Below, piece after piece: positions 24,272-33,973 of a DNA stretch of 51,742 nt; the first letter of the stretch is position 1, and each line of letters opens with the position of its first letter. Both the position numbers and the translations under genes were made by a program. The stretch lies in assembly GCA_947450605.1 (NCBI GenBank), contig CANFWB010000009.1, positions 1 to 51,742 on the forward strand, given 5' to 3'. This stretch comes from Burkholderiaceae bacterium (GTDB lineage Bacteria; Pseudomonadota; Gammaproteobacteria; Burkholderiales; Burkholderiaceae). The notes beneath the pieces were generated by a model. The model did not search any database. It was given only the letters and a program-made list of their open reading frames with translations, and was not told the DNA's origin.

Positions 24272-24287
24272 CAGAATGCCCCTATAT
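24260..24287 (+). promoter_or_regulatory. clpB: Sigma-32 heat-shock promoter of clpB
   Basis: CTTGAA (24260-24265) and CCCCTATAT (24279-24287) are separated by 13 bases, a near-consensus match to the RpoH promoter (CTTGAAA and CCCCATNT). The start site would fall near 24294, about 30 bases before clpB, whose products are classic RpoH-dependent chaperones. Confidence 0.88.
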
Positions 24288-24325
24288 TCTATAGATAGTG
24301 ATATTGAGAGTAGATAGGGTAAAAA

Positions 24326-26920
24326 ATGAGAATAGATAAATTAACTACTAAATTTCAAGAAGCGCTGAGTGAGGCGCAAAGCCTTGCTTTGGCAAAAGAC
24401 AATCAATATATCGAGCCAGCCCATTTGTTGTTGGCTATGCTGCGTGATTCTGACGGCAGTGCCAAGAGTTTATTAACTCGTGCCGGCGTCAATGTGCAGG
24501 GCCTAGAAAAAGGCGCCGAGAAACTGATTAACAATCTCCCGGAAGTGCAAGGCACCAGCGGTGAGGTGCAGGTAGGTCGCGATTTAAGTAACTGGCTGAA
24601 CTTGTGTGAAAAAGAAGCCAACAAGCGAAATGATCAATTTATTGCCGGCGAGTTGTTCTTGCTGGTGGTGGCGGATGACAAGGGCGAGCTAGGCAAGGTT
24701 GCTCGTGAAAATGGTTTAAATCGTAAATCGTTAGAGGCGGCTATTGATTTAGTGCGCGGGGGAGAATCAGTGAATAGTGCAGATGCTGAAGGTCAACGTG
24801 AAGCGTTAAAGAAGTACACCATCGATTTAACTGAGCGCGCTCGTATGGGTAAGCTTGATCCTGTCATTGGTCGTGATGATGAAATTCGTCGCACCATTCA
24901 GATCTTGCAACGTCGTGGGAAGAACAATCCCGTTCTCATTGGTGAGCCTGGCGTAGGTAAAACCGCGATTGTGGAAGGCTTAGCCCAACGTATCGTGAAT
25001 GGTGAAGTTCCTGAAACCTTAAAAAATAAGCGTGTCTTGGTCTTGGATATGGCTTTGCTTTTGGCTGGCGCCAAATACCGCGGTGAGTTCGAAGAACGCC
25101 TTAAAGCCGTGCTGAGTGATGTGGCTAAAGATGAAGGTCAGACCATCATCTTTATTGACGAAATTCATACGATGGTAGGTGCCGGCAAGGGTGATGGCGC
25201 TATGGATGCTGGCAATATGCTAAAGCCCGCCTTGGCTCGAGGTGAATTGCATTGCATCGGCGCTACTACTTTAGATGAGTACCGCAAGTACATTGAAAAA
25301 GACGCTGCGCTTGAGCGTCGTTTCCAAAAAGTGATGGTCGAGGAGCCAAGTGTGGAAGCGACTATTGCGATCTTGCGTGGCTTGCAAGAGCGCTACGAGC
25401 TGCATCACGGTATTGAAATCACCGATCCTGCGATTGTGGCTGCTGCAGAACTGTCTCATCGCTACATCACCGATCGCTTCTTGCCAGATAAGGCAATTGA
25501 TTTGATTGATGAGGCAGGCTCCCGTATTCGGATGGAGATTGATTCTAAGCCAGAGGTGATGGATAAGCTTGAACGTCGACTGATTCAGCTCAAAATTGAG
25601 CGCGAAGCTGTCAAGAAAGAAAAAGACGAAGCCTCACAAAAACGCCTTGCTTTAATCGAGGATGAGATTCAGCGTCTGGGTGCCGAGTATGCTGACTTAG
25701 AGGAAATCTGGAAAGCAGAAAAAGGCGCTGTATTGGGTGCCGCACACGTCAAAGAAGAGATTGAAAAAGTACGCGCCGATATTAATAAGCTACAGCGTGA
25801 AGGTAAGTTAGAGCAAGTTGCTGAATTGCAGTATGGCAAATTACCAGAGCTCGAGGCTAAACTCAAATCCGCTGCCGCTGCAGAGGCAAAGGGTGATAAA
25901 GGTGGCGTTGTAAAGAACAAGCTCTTACGTACCCAAGTCGGCGCTGAGGAAATCGCTGAAGTAGTATCTCGTGCAACCGGTATTCCAGTATCGAAGATGA
26001 TGCAGGGTGAGCGCGATAAATTACTGAAGATGGAAGAGTTGTTGCATAAGCGCGTGGTTGGTCAAGAGGAGGCTATTCGCGCGGTCTCTGATGCAATCCG
26101 CCGTTCCCGCGCTGGCCTCGCTGAAGAACATCGCCCTTATGGATCGTTCTTATTCTTGGGGCCTACTGGTGTTGGTAAAACTGAATTATGCAAAGCCTTA
26201 GCTGGCTTCCTGTTTGATAGCGAAGATCACTTGATCCGCATCGACATGAGTGAGTTCATGGAAAAGCATAGTGTGGCTCGACTCATCGGGGCGCCTCCAG
26301 GTTATGTGGGCTATGAAGAGGGTGGCTATTTGACTGAACAAGTCCGTCGCCATCCTTACAGCGTCATTTTGTTTGATGAGATCGAAAAGGCTCACCCAGA
26401 CGTCTTTAACGTACTCTTGCAAGTCTTAGATGATGGCCGCTTAACAGATGGTCAGGGTCGTACTGTGGACTTTAAAAACACGGTGATTGTGATGACCAGC
26501 AACATCGGTTCCCATCTCATTCAGTCTATGGTTGGTAAGAAGCAATTGGAGATTAAAGAGGCGGTCTTTGAGGAGTTAAAGAGTCACTTCCGTCCTGAGT
26601 TCTTAAACCGGATTGACGAGATCGTCGTGTTCCATGGTTTGGACAAAGACAATATCGCCAATATCGCGAAGATCTTGCTCAAGAACTTGTCCGACCGCTT
26701 GGCGAAGATTGATATGCAGCTTGAGGTCAGTGATGCCGCTCTGAAGAAGATTGCAGAGGTGGGCTTTGATCCAGTATTTGGAGCAAGACCTTTGAAGCGC
26801 GCTATTCAGCAATATATCGAGAACCCAGTCTCCAAGATGATCTTGGAAGGTAAGTTTGGCCCTAAGGATACGGTTCCTGTAGACGTAGATAAGAACGGCG
26901 ACTTTAACTTTAGTAAATAA
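24326..26920 (+). CDS. clpB: ATP-dependent disaggregase ClpB
   Basis: This 864-residue AAA+ chaperone pulls apart protein aggregates together with DnaK. Order: Clp N-domain (1-145), first ATPase domain with GEPGVGKT near residue 207, a long coiled-coil middle domain (about 410-520, rich in Glu/Lys/Arg), second ATPase domain with GPTGVGKT near 612, and a C-terminal domain ending in the [17 protein letters not shown] helix. The middle domain distinguishes it from ClpA and ClpC. Length is normal for ClpB. A sigma-32 promoter lies directly upstream. Confidence 0.97.
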   Translation: MRIDKLTTKFQEALSEAQSLALAKDNQYIEPAHLLLAMLRDSDGSAKSLLTRAGVNVQGLEKGAEKLINNLPEVQGTSGEVQVGRDLSNWLNLCEKEANKRNDQFIAGELFLLVVADDKGELGKVARENGLNRKSLEAAIDLVRGGESVNSADAEGQREALKKYTIDLTERARMGKLDPVIGRDDEIRRTIQILQRRGKNNPVLIGEPGVGKTAIVEGLAQRIVNGEVPETLKNKRVLVLDMALLLAGAKYRGEFEERLKAVLSDVAKDEGQTIIFIDEIHTMVGAGKGDGAMDAGNMLKPALARGELHCIGATTLDEYRKYIEKDAALERRFQKVMVEEPSVEATIAILRGLQERYELHHGIEITDPAIVAAAELSHRYITDRFLPDKAIDLIDEAGSRIRMEIDSKPEVMDKLERRLIQLKIEREAVKKEKDEASQKRLALIEDEIQRLGAEYADLEEIWKAEKGAVLGAAHVKEEIEKVRADINKLQREGKLEQVAELQYGKLPELEAKLKSAAAAEAKGDKGGVVKNKLLRTQVGAEEIAEVVSRATGIPVSKMMQGERDKLLKMEELLHKRVVGQEEAIRAVSDAIRRSRAGLAEEHRPYGSFLFLGPTGVGKTELCKALAGFLFDSEDHLIRIDMSEFMEKHSVARLIGAPPGYVGYEEGGYLTEQVRRHPYSVILFDEIEKAHPDVFNVLLQVLDDGRLTDGQGRTVDFKNTVIVMTSNIGSHLIQSMVGKKQLEIKEAVFEELKSHFRPEFLNRIDEIVVFHGLDKDNIANIAKILLKNLSDRLAKIDMQLEVSDAALKKIAEVGFDPVFGARPLKRAIQQYIENPVSKMILEGKFGPKDTVPVDVDKNGDFNFSK

Positions 26921-26935
26921 GGTGGTCGCACATCA

Positions 26936-26951
26936 GCAGGAATGTTCCTGC
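26936..26951. repeat. Perfect 16-base inverted repeat before the MFS gene
   Basis: The sequence gcaggaa-tg-ttcctgc is symmetrical, with 7-base arms and a 2-base centre. It covers the first possible ATG (26942) of the transporter frame, which argues for using the later ATG, and it could be an operator. Confidence 0.4.
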
Positions 26952-26968
26952 GCCAGTACACTCGGTAC

Positions 26969-28207
26969 ATGACTGATGCTCTAAAAAGTAGACGCGCCAG
27001 TGATGTCCGGGTTATTGGTCTCATTAGCCTGGCTCACGGCAGCTCCCATTTCTTTCATTTGGTACTCCCTCCCATGTTTCCATGGTTGATGGATGCCTTT
27101 TCTTTGAGCTATGCCGAAGTTGGCTTGCTCATGTCCGTTTTCTTCATAGTCTCTGCAGTTTCCCAAGCTTCTTCTGGATTTTTGGTGGACCGTATTGGGG
27201 CAAGACCGGTTTTATTCGTCGGCATTGGGTTGCTTGTCCTGGCAGCCCTGGTTTATTCACAAAGCAATGGTTACGCGATGCTCATCATGGGGGCGGTGAT
27301 TGCTGGGTGCGGTAACGGTATTTTCCACCCAGTAGATTACACGCTGATCAATCACAAAGTATCGCCACCTAATCTACCTTACGCTTACTCCATGCATGGG
27401 GTGACCGGATATTTGGGTTGGGCGGCTGCTCCGGCTTTCATGGTTGCTATTGCACAGCTCAGTGATTGGCGCATGGCCTTCTTGGCGGCTGCCGCATTGG
27501 AGGCAATCATTCTGGCGGTACTCTGGCTTAATAAAAATTACCTTATTGATAACGTTCAAGAGCGACATGAGCAAGGTCACGCAAGTGCTCAAGCTGCAAA
27601 TCCTACTGGCGCACCTGTAGGGGCATTTGCCTTCCTGAGGCTTACTGCAGTTTGGTTGTGCTGGATTTTCTTTTTCTTAAGCATGGCCTCAACTTCAAGC
27701 TTGCAATCTTTCGCACCGAGCGCCTTATTTAATATTTACCAAGTTCCTTTGAATGTAGGTAGTTATTACATCACCCTGCTAGCGCTTGGGAGTGCAAGCG
27801 GTGTTTTATTTGGGGGTTATCTAGCAGCGAAGTTACAGGCGCCAGAGCGGATTGTTTCCTTTTGTTTGTCGGTGACGATTGTGATGTGCTTACTGCTAGG
27901 TAGTGGCTTTATTTCGGTTGCGCTGATTCCCATTCTGTTTTTTGCGCTCGGATTTGGCTATGGTGTTATTGCCCCATCGCGAGATCTATTAGTTAAAACA
28001 GTGACACCCAAGGGTGTGTCGGGGCGTGTATATGGAATCGTTTACTCTGGCATCGATTTAGGTGCAGCAGTAGGCCCTTTTATCTTTGGCCTCTTTATGG
28101 ATGCTGGCCTTCCAAAAGCCTTGTTTTTGGGGATTGCTGTATTTCAGCTCTTGATTATTCCAACAGTTTTTAAGGTCACTTCTAGCAACCCCCAGAAGGC
28201 CGCCTAA
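26969..28207 (+). CDS. MFS transporter, Fsr (fosmidomycin-resistance)-like
   Basis: About 412 residues from the ATG at 26969; the frame is open to an ATG at 26942 that sits in an inverted repeat, so the start is uncertain. It has about twelve hydrophobic segments in two halves, with the MFS loop 2-3 motif GFLVDRIGARPVL and a central polar loop near residues 190-215. GNGIFHPVDYTLIN and SMHGVTGYLGWAAAP are typical of the Fsr-like branch. The substrate cannot be told from sequence. It lies 48 bases downstream of clpB without an intervening terminator. Confidence 0.82.
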   Translation: MTDALKSRRASDVRVIGLISLAHGSSHFFHLVLPPMFPWLMDAFSLSYAEVGLLMSVFFIVSAVSQASSGFLVDRIGARPVLFVGIGLLVLAALVYSQSNGYAMLIMGAVIAGCGNGIFHPVDYTLINHKVSPPNLPYAYSMHGVTGYLGWAAAPAFMVAIAQLSDWRMAFLAAAALEAIILAVLWLNKNYLIDNVQERHEQGHASAQAANPTGAPVGAFAFLRLTAVWLCWIFFFLSMASTSSLQSFAPSALFNIYQVPLNVGSYYITLLALGSASGVLFGGYLAAKLQAPERIVSFCLSVTIVMCLLLGSGFISVALIPILFFALGFGYGVIAPSRDLLVKTVTPKGVSGRVYGIVYSGIDLGAAVGPFIFGLFMDAGLPKALFLGIAVFQLLIIPTVFKVTSSNPQKAA

Positions 28208-28410
28208 CTCCACCCGTCTAATTTTCATAATGTGAAAAGACATTCCCATACGCAAAATGCGGTGCAGCATTCCACCTGCGAGCGCTTTCCACACCTTGGT
28301 TCGGCGTTTCATATTACAAAATATTCTTATTAAGCTATTGAATTCATTGGTTTAATTATTTTATAAGAATGCTGAAATAGTGCTTGCATGCTTTTCTAAG
28401 GTCCTTAAAC

Positions 28411-28457
28411 TCTTATATAAGACATAAGACTTCATTGTCTTGATTGAGTGTCTCAAT
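28411..28457 (+). promoter_or_regulatory. aceA: Palindromic candidate operator region upstream of aceA
   Basis: The 291-base gap 28208-28498 holds no gene I can support. It contains a 12-base palindrome TCTTATATAAGA (28411-28422), directly followed by a half-site-like CATAAGAC (28423-28430), and a hairpin attgag-tgt-ctcaat (28443-28457). The symmetry and position suggest control of isocitrate lyase by a dimeric regulator. The regulator is unknown. Confidence 0.4.
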
Positions 28458-28498
28458 AGGAATGATTAGAAGTACTTGTTTAACTTAGGGAGAAAAAC

Positions 28499-29797
28499 AT
28501 GGCAGACCGCAAAGCAGAAATTGCAGCAATTCAAAAAGACTGGGATACCAATCCACGCTGGAAGGGTATTACCCGTGGCTATACAGCTGAGGACGTTGTT
28601 CGCCTCCGCGGCTCATTGAAGATTGAGCACACATTAGCAAAGCATGGCGCCGAAAGATTGTGGGAGCTGGTGAATAACGAAGCTTACGTTAACTGCTTGG
28701 GTGCTTTGACTGGTGGTCAGGCAATGCAGCAGGTAAAGGCTGGCGTACAAGCAATTTACTTGTCAGGCTGGCAAGTGGCTGCTGACGGTAATTCATACGC
28801 AGCCATGTACCCAGATCAATCTTTATATCCAGTTGATTCAGTACCTAAAATGGTTGAGCGTATCAATAACTCATTTCAACGCGCTGATGAAATTCAAACA
28901 GCTAAAGGGATTAATAAAGGCGATGCTGGTTACATTGAGTATTTCGCTCCAATCGTTGCGGATGCTGAAGCGGGTTTCGGTGGTGTATTGAATGCATTTG
29001 AATTAAGTAAAGCATTGATCAAGCAGGGCGCTGCTGGCGTTCACTTCGAAGACCAATTGTCTTCAGTGAAGAAGTGTGGCCACTTGGGCGGCAAAGTATT
29101 GTTGCCGACAGCAGAGTCTGTTCAGAAGTTGATCTCTGCACGTTTGGCTGCTGATGTGATGGGTGTTTCAACGATTATTTTGGCTCGTACCGATGCGGAA
29201 GCTGCTGATTTGCTGACATCTGACTATGATGAAAACGATAAGCCATTTTTAACGGGCGAACGCACACCAGAAGGCTTCTACAAAACCCGCAAGGGCTTGG
29301 ATCAAGCGATCTCCCGTGGTTTGGCATATGCCGCTTACGCTGATATGGTGTGGTGTGAAACTGGTACGCCTGATTTGGATTTTGCTCGTCAGTTTGCTGA
29401 AGCAATTCGTGCGAAGTTCCCAGGCAAGATGTTGGCTTACAACTGTTCACCATCATTCAATTGGAAGAAGAACTTGGACGACGCAACGATTGCAAAGTTC
29501 CAACGCGAGTTAGGTGCAATGGGTTACAAGTATCAATTTATTACCCTCGCTGGTATTCACTCTATGTGGTACAACATGTTCGACTTGGCTCAAGACTACA
29601 TGAAGCGTGGTATGACTGCATACATCGAGAAAGTACAAGAGCCAGAATTTGCTGCGCGTGATCGTGGTTACACATTTGTATCGCATCAGCAAGAAGTCGG
29701 TACTGGTTACTTTGATGATGTGACTACCGTGATTCAAGGTGGCAAGTCTTCAGTAACCGCATTAACTGGTTCTACAGAAGAAGAGCAGTTCCACTAA
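28499..29797 (+). CDS. aceA: Isocitrate lyase
   Basis: This 432-residue enzyme splits isocitrate into glyoxylate and succinate, the first step of the glyoxylate shunt for growth on acetate or fatty acids. The catalytic Cys193 lies in [10 protein letters not shown], and the Mg-binding region [10 protein letters not shown] is intact; length matches E. coli AceA. GGGAG precedes the ATG. No malate synthase is in the window. A terminator follows, and AT-rich palindromes lie upstream. Confidence 0.97.
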   Translation: MADRKAEIAAIQKDWDTNPRWKGITRGYTAEDVVRLRGSLKIEHTLAKHGAERLWELVNNEAYVNCLGALTGGQAMQQVKAGVQAIYLSGWQVAADGNSYAAMYPDQSLYPVDSVPKMVERINNSFQRADEIQTAKGINKGDAGYIEYFAPIVADAEAGFGGVLNAFELSKALIKQGAAGVHFEDQLSSVKKCGHLGGKVLLPTAESVQKLISARLAADVMGVSTIILARTDAEAADLLTSDYDENDKPFLTGERTPEGFYKTRKGLDQAISRGLAYAAYADMVWCETGTPDLDFARQFAEAIRAKFPGKMLAYNCSPSFNWKKNLDDATIAKFQRELGAMGYKYQFITLAGIHSMWYNMFDLAQDYMKRGMTAYIEKVQEPEFAARDRGYTFVSHQQEVGTGYFDDVTTVIQGGKSSVTALTGSTEEEQFH

Positions 29798-29840
29798 GAA
29801 ATCCCTAAGTAGTTCGTAGTAGCAGTAAACATCCATACTG

Positions 29841-30109
29841 CCGCAGCATCTAAATTACCTCACAAGGGTGACTTAGGTGCTGTTTTCGTTTACATTCTTC
29901 CCATGACTAATTGCGTACTTTGTAAAGAAGGGCTCAAACCTGAAGAGGGTCAACTCATTTGGCGTGGGGACAGCTGCCGCATTATTCTTGTGAGTGATCC
30001 TGATTTGCCCGGATTTTGTAGGGTAATTTGGAATCATCATGTTTCTGAGATGACGGATCTTACCTATGGCGAGCGCGAGCATTTAATGACTCTAGTGTTT
30101 TCAGTAGAG
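29841..30109 (+). repeat. Left copy of a divergent direct repeat (aceA/HIT junction)
   Basis: This segment spans the aceA terminator and the first half of the HIT gene. It is recognisably similar to 42274-42475: both share caagggtgacttag, ttcgtttacatt and atgactaatt in the same order and spacing. The left copy is intact; the right copy lacks about 70 bases and is degenerate. Boundaries are by eye. Confidence 0.75.
29844..29891 (+). terminator. Rho-independent terminator after aceA
   Basis: A 10-base stem (29844-29853 with 29873-29882, one G-T pair) around a 19-base loop is followed by TTTTCGTTT. It ends 20 bases before the HIT gene start. The right part of this sequence recurs near 42296-42326. 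Confidence 0.7.
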
Positions 30110-30343
30110 GAAGCTATCCGTGATGTCATGAGTCCAGACAAGGTCAATGTTGCTACCCTCGGAAATATGGTCCCCCATTTGCATTGGCATGTGATTCCAA
30201 GATTTAAGGATGACGCTTTCTTTCCTGGCTCAGTTTGGTCGGATAGGACGCAGAAGACTTCAGCATCAACTCTGGAATCTCGCATGCAAAAATCCAAAGA
30301 TTTACCAGCCGCAGTAAGGGAGCTAGTCTCTAGATTGAATTAG
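29903..30343 (+). CDS. HIT family (histidine triad) nucleotide-binding protein
   Basis: A 146-residue protein with the histidine triad HLHWHVIPRF at about residues 92-101. Family members hydrolyse or transfer nucleotides (AMP-lysine, dinucleoside polyphosphates); the exact substrate is not evident. The N-terminus CVLCKEG resembles the cysteine pair of some HIT proteins, but the usual second metal-binding pair is not obvious. A decayed copy of the gene and its upstream DNA lies at 42274-42475, beyond the catabolic block that starts just downstream. Confidence 0.88.
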   Translation: MTNCVLCKEGLKPEEGQLIWRGDSCRIILVSDPDLPGFCRVIWNHHVSEMTDLTYGEREHLMTLVFSVEEAIRDVMSPDKVNVATLGNMVPHLHWHVIPRFKDDAFFPGSVWSDRTQKTSASTLESRMQKSKDLPAAVRELVSRLN

Positions 30344-30432
30344 GTTAATATTTGAAGATCCCATAGAGGATATAGTGGTTCACAATAATAAAAAGACACT
30401 AATCAGAAGATAGTAAAAACTGGAGACAAGTA

Positions 30433-31104
30433 GTGATTCAAAAAATAATGCCCAACGTAACAGAGGCCTTACGAGATATTGTTGATGGCTCAACCATCCT
30501 CATATCTGGTTTTGGAGGTGCTGGCTTGCCAGTATTCCTATTGGATGCTCTGCTTGAGCAGGGCGCAAAAAATTTAACCTTAGTTAGTAATAATGCAGGC
30601 AATCAAGGGGTCGGAATTGCTAAATTAGTTGCTGGTGGCAGGGTAAGGAAAATGATTTGCTCATTTCCCCGCCAGCCAGAGTCAGGTGCATTTGACGAGC
30701 TTTACCGTCAAGGAAAAATTGAGCTCGAATTGGTGCCACAGGGCACTCTGGCTGAGCGCATTCGTGCTGGCGGAGCAGGGATTGGTGGTTTTTTTACGCC
30801 GACTGGATTTGGCACCGAGTTGGCAAAAGATAAAGAGTGTCGCGAGATTGATGGCATCAACTATGTCTTTGAAAAAGCCATCAAAGCGGATTACGCATTG
30901 ATTAAGGCTGACAAGGGAGATCGCTGGGGCAACTTGGTGTATCACGGTACCGGTAGAAATTTCGCCCCCATCATGGCAACAGCTGCGCGATGCACTATTG
31001 CGCAGGTTAATCAGACTGTCGATTTGGGTCAATTGGATCCAGAGACGGTTGTCACCCCTGGAATTTTTGTTAAACGCATTGTTTTGGTAACGGGCAAATC
31101 ATGA
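30433..31104 (+). CDS. 3-oxoacid CoA-transferase subunit A (3-oxoadipate CoA-transferase type)
   Basis: A 223-residue alpha subunit of a family I CoA-transferase. It has the glycine-rich GFGGAGLP at residues 27-34, SNNAGNQGVG, and VPQGTLAERIRAGGAGIGGFFTPTG. The wording is closest in my memory to PcaI/CatI, which activate 3-oxoadipate with succinyl-CoA at the end of aromatic catabolism; succinyl-CoA:acetoacetate transferase (ScoA) is the alternative. The start is GTG at 30433 with a GGAGA-containing upstream region. Its stop overlaps the beta subunit start by four bases. Confidence 0.85.
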   Translation: MIQKIMPNVTEALRDIVDGSTILISGFGGAGLPVFLLDALLEQGAKNLTLVSNNAGNQGVGIAKLVAGGRVRKMICSFPRQPESGAFDELYRQGKIELELVPQGTLAERIRAGGAGIGGFFTPTGFGTELAKDKECREIDGINYVFEKAIKADYALIKADKGDRWGNLVYHGTGRNFAPIMATAARCTIAQVNQTVDLGQLDPETVVTPGIFVKRIVLVTGKS

Positions 31105-31760
31105 TTGACCTTACTAATATTCGCAAGCGCAATACTGCTGAAATTGCACAAAGAATTGTTCAGGATATTCCGGATGGCGCACATGTGAACTTGGGCATCG
31201 GTCAGCCAATGACCATCTCTAATTACTTGCCACCCGATCGTGAGATCTTGTTGCATAGTGAAAATGGCTTGTTGGGGATGGGGCCCTTAGCCCAAGGCGA
31301 TCAAATTGATCATGAAATTGTGAATGCCGGAAAACAGCCCGTGACCATGCTGCCTGGAGCCTCCATTTTTCATCATGCCGATTCATTTGCCATGATTCGT
31401 GGTGGCCATATTGATATCTGCGTCTTAGGGGCGTTTCAGATTTCCGTTAAAGGCGATATCGCTAACTGGCGTACAGGCGACCCAAAGGCTATTCCTGCAG
31501 TGGGTGGGGCTATGGATCTAGCATTGGGTGCCAAAAAACTATTTGTCATGATGGAGCACCTGACTAAATCGGGAGAGTCCAAGATTGTCCAGAAGTGCAC
31601 TTATCCATTGACTGCTTTAGCTGCAGTGGACTGCATTTATACCGACTTGGCTACGATTGAGGTGACCCCCAAGGGTCTGGTGGCGATTGATTGGGTAGAG
31701 GGCTTGAGTTTCTCTGATTTATGCGAGCTTAGCGGTGTCCCCATGATGGAGAAAAAGTAA
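31101..31760 (+). CDS. 3-oxoacid CoA-transferase subunit B (3-oxoadipate CoA-transferase type)
   Basis: A 219-residue beta subunit carrying the catalytic glutamate in HSENGLLGMGP, which forms the enzyme-CoA thioester. Other family landmarks are VNLGIGQP, FHHADSFAMIRGGHIDICVLGAFQ, and KLFVMMEHLTKSGESKIV. ATGA overlap with the alpha subunit means a fixed subunit ratio. The stop overlaps the following Bug-protein start by one base, so the transferase is co-expressed with a solute-binding protein. The reaction class is secure; the exact acid substrate is not. Confidence 0.86.
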   Translation: MIDLTNIRKRNTAEIAQRIVQDIPDGAHVNLGIGQPMTISNYLPPDREILLHSENGLLGMGPLAQGDQIDHEIVNAGKQPVTMLPGASIFHHADSFAMIRGGHIDICVLGAFQISVKGDIANWRTGDPKAIPAVGGAMDLALGAKKLFVMMEHLTKSGESKIVQKCTYPLTALAAVDCIYTDLATIEVTPKGLVAIDWVEGLSFSDLCELSGVPMMEKK

Positions 31761-32740
31761 TGAAGCTATTTCAGCGACTCCCTATTTTGAGTATCCTTTT
31801 TTTAGCACTTGCTTCTGGACATGTGGGCGCGCAGTCTGCGTCTAATTACCCGAGCAAGCCCATTAAGATCGTTGTTGGTTTCTCCCCCGGGGGCTCTGCT
31901 GATGCAGTTGGCAGGTCTCTAGCAGAGGCTTTATCTACTCGACTAGGTCAACCCGTGATTGTCGAGAATCGTGCTGGTGCCAACGGAAATATTGCTGCTG
32001 ACACAGTGGCTCGGGCTGCGCCAGATGGCTACACCCTCTATTTCCCCTCCATTGGCCATGCGGTTAATGTTTCGCTGTACAAAAATTTACCGTACGACCC
32101 TATTAAGGATTTCACTGCTATTGGAGGTGTTTTCTCGGCGCCCAATATGTTGGTGGTGCCAATGAGTTCACCCTATAAATCGGTGAGCGAGATCATCGCC
32201 GCTGCTAAAGCAAATCCAGGAAAATTGACCTTTGCCTCAAGTGGCAGCGGTACTTCAGTACATCTCTCCGCTGAGTTATTTCAGCGTATGGCAGGCATTC
32301 AAATGGTTCATATCCCCTACAAAGGCACTGGGAGTGCTTTGCCCGATGTGATTTCTGGTCAAGTGGATATGCTGTTCCCTAATTTACCCAGCGCTCTTCC
32401 GCATGTTAAGGCGGGTAATCTTCGGGGAATAGCGATTACCACTGCTAAACCTTCGGCAGCCGCACCAGGGGTTCCCACAATTTCAGAAAGTGGCTTACCT
32501 GGTTATGACATGGCTACGTGGTACGGATTGGTTGCGCCTGCCAATTTACCTCTTGAGATTCGCAACCGCTTAAATAAAGAGCTGCAGGGAATTTTGGCAG
32601 ATCCAAAATTTAAAGATAAGTTGGTTGCACAAGGCGCAGACCCCATGCCGGGAACCCCTGAGCAATTTACTGCAATGCTAAAAAGTGAAGTCGAAAAATG
32701 GCGCAAGATTATTACTCAATCAAAAATATCGATTGAGTAA
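31760..32740 (+). CDS. Bug/TctC-family periplasmic solute-binding protein 1
   Basis: A 326-residue protein with a signal peptide (about 24 residues, ending GHVGAQ) and the Bug signature: YPSKPIKIVVGFSPGGSAD, QPVIVENRAGANG, PDGYTL, HIPYKGTGSALPD. Bug proteins capture small carboxylates in the periplasm; many act with TctAB permeases, but none is encoded here. Overlap with the CoA-transferase gene (TAATG) ties the ligand to the same pathway. A strong hairpin follows its stop. Confidence 0.92.
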   Translation: MKLFQRLPILSILFLALASGHVGAQSASNYPSKPIKIVVGFSPGGSADAVGRSLAEALSTRLGQPVIVENRAGANGNIAADTVARAAPDGYTLYFPSIGHAVNVSLYKNLPYDPIKDFTAIGGVFSAPNMLVVPMSSPYKSVSEIIAAAKANPGKLTFASSGSGTSVHLSAELFQRMAGIQMVHIPYKGTGSALPDVISGQVDMLFPNLPSALPHVKAGNLRGIAITTAKPSAAAPGVPTISESGLPGYDMATWYGLVAPANLPLEIRNRLNKELQGILADPKFKDKLVAQGADPMPGTPEQFTAMLKSEVEKWRKIITQSKISIE

Positions 32741-32780
32741 GCAGGGTTTATTGCTAAAGTATTTTTGTTATGGCATGGTA

Positions 32781-32800
32781 CCCAGGGCAAAAGCCCTGGG
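32781..32800. terminator. Hairpin between convergent genes
   Basis: A perfect 8-base stem cccagggc/gccctggg with an AAAA loop lies between the ends of the Bug gene and the amidohydrolase gene. It lacks a long T run on either strand, so it may be a weak bidirectional terminator or an mRNA end stabiliser. Confidence 0.55.
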
Positions 32801-32819
32801 AAATATAGCCGGGTAAATA

Positions 32820-33917
32820 TTAAGACTTGAGGTTGAGTAAGCGTGCAGCATTACCGCCTAGAATTCCAATGCGATCTGCATTACTCAATCCGGGCGTTGC
32901 CATAACATGTTCTACTGGGAACTCTTCCCATGGAATTGGATGATCCGTTCCAATCACAATCTGACTAGCGCCCACCTGGGCTACTAAATGCCTTAATGCT
33001 TCAGGTGTAAATACCAGGGAGTCAAAGTACAGTTGGTTGAGATATTCAGTAGGCTTCTTTTTGAGGATAATATTTGGATCGCAATTTTGGGGCGATACAA
33101 AGCAACTGTGATCCATGCGGGGTGCGTAAGATCCTAAAAATCCGCCTCCGTGGGCGGCCAGCACTTTTAGTGAGGGGTATTTATCCAGGACGCCTTCATA
33201 AATGAGATGTTGAAGGGCAATTGTCGTGTCGAGAGGGTTGCCAATGACGTTAGACATCCATCCATTTCCTTTGAAGCGTTGAGCAAGCTGAGGGGTACTT
33301 TGCGGGTGGATGAAAAGGGTGACGTTCAGTTCCTGAGCTTTTGCTAATACTGGGTGGAATTTAGGATCAGCAAAATCTTGTCCTAAGACGCTTCCTCCAA
33401 TTGCGGCACCTCGTAAACCTTGCTTTTTAACAGCATATTCAAGTTGCTCTACCGCTAAATCAGGAAACTGCATTGTGAGGGATGCAAAGGCGGCGAACTT
33501 ATCGGGCCTCATCGCGCAGAGTTCGGCAAGGTGGAGATTATTCAGGCGACAGATCTCTGCAGCAGTATCTTTATCTTTACGGTACCAGAAAGGATTGATG
33601 CTCAGTACTTGCATATCAATCCCCTGTGCTTCCATTGCTTTAATGCGTTCATCGATTTTGATGAAATGCTCAGGGACCCCTTTGGTTGGCGGAGGAACTG
33701 ATTTGGCATCCTCACCCATTAAATCAATAGCATCTTGAAACATGCAATGTGCGTGAACATCAATTGTTTTGATTCGCTTTCCATTGATGAAAACCGGAGT
33801 AATGCGTTTTCGTTGTCCACCCATGGGATCGGATGCATGGACTAAGCCACAGCCACAAAAAAATAATCCACCCAGCGCTTTGCCGGATGTCTTGAGGAAT
33901 GATCTGCGACTATTCAT
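32820..33917 (-). CDS. Tat-exported amidohydrolase (amidohydrolase 2/ACMSD-like)
   Basis: A 365-residue protein. The N-terminus MNSRRSFLKTSGKALGG is a twin-arginine signal, followed by a hydrophobic stretch and GCG. The metal-dependent TIM-barrel hydrolase motifs are His55 and His57 (IDVHAHCMF), LFIHPQSTP, LAAHGGGFLGS and IGTDHPIPWEE. This subfamily includes decarboxylases of aromatic acids (ACMSD, gamma-resorcylate decarboxylase) as well as hydrolases. Periplasmic location is unusual for those. AAGGAG precedes the ATG. It is followed upstream on the same strand by the NHL-propeller gene, with a 56-base gap, so the two probably act on one exported process. Confidence 0.84.
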   Translation of the reverse strand: MNSRRSFLKTSGKALGGLFFCGCGLVHASDPMGGQRKRITPVFINGKRIKTIDVHAHCMFQDAIDLMGEDAKSVPPPTKGVPEHFIKIDERIKAMEAQGIDMQVLSINPFWYRKDKDTAAEICRLNNLHLAELCAMRPDKFAAFASLTMQFPDLAVEQLEYAVKKQGLRGAAIGGSVLGQDFADPKFHPVLAKAQELNVTLFIHPQSTPQLAQRFKGNGWMSNVIGNPLDTTIALQHLIYEGVLDKYPSLKVLAAHGGGFLGSYAPRMDHSCFVSPQNCDPNIILKKKPTEYLNQLYFDSLVFTPEALRHLVAQVGASQIVIGTDHPIPWEEFPVEHVMATPGLSNADRIGILGGNAARLLNLKS

Positions 33918-33973
33918 ATAAAACTCCTTTTAGGGTTGTGGTCAGCTACATTGTTTAATCTGAGGCGCTCAAT

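Noticed and set aside
26942..26968. ATG 26942 as the start of the MFS transporter
   Set aside because: It lies at the centre of a perfect inverted repeat, AGGA is too close to it, and the added residues (RQYTRY) are not part of the transporter fold; ATG 26969 is preferred, with modest confidence.
28058..28312. 84-residue minus-strand frame between the MFS gene and aceA
   Set aside because: Half overlaps the transporter, no recognisable domain or start signal; considered chance.
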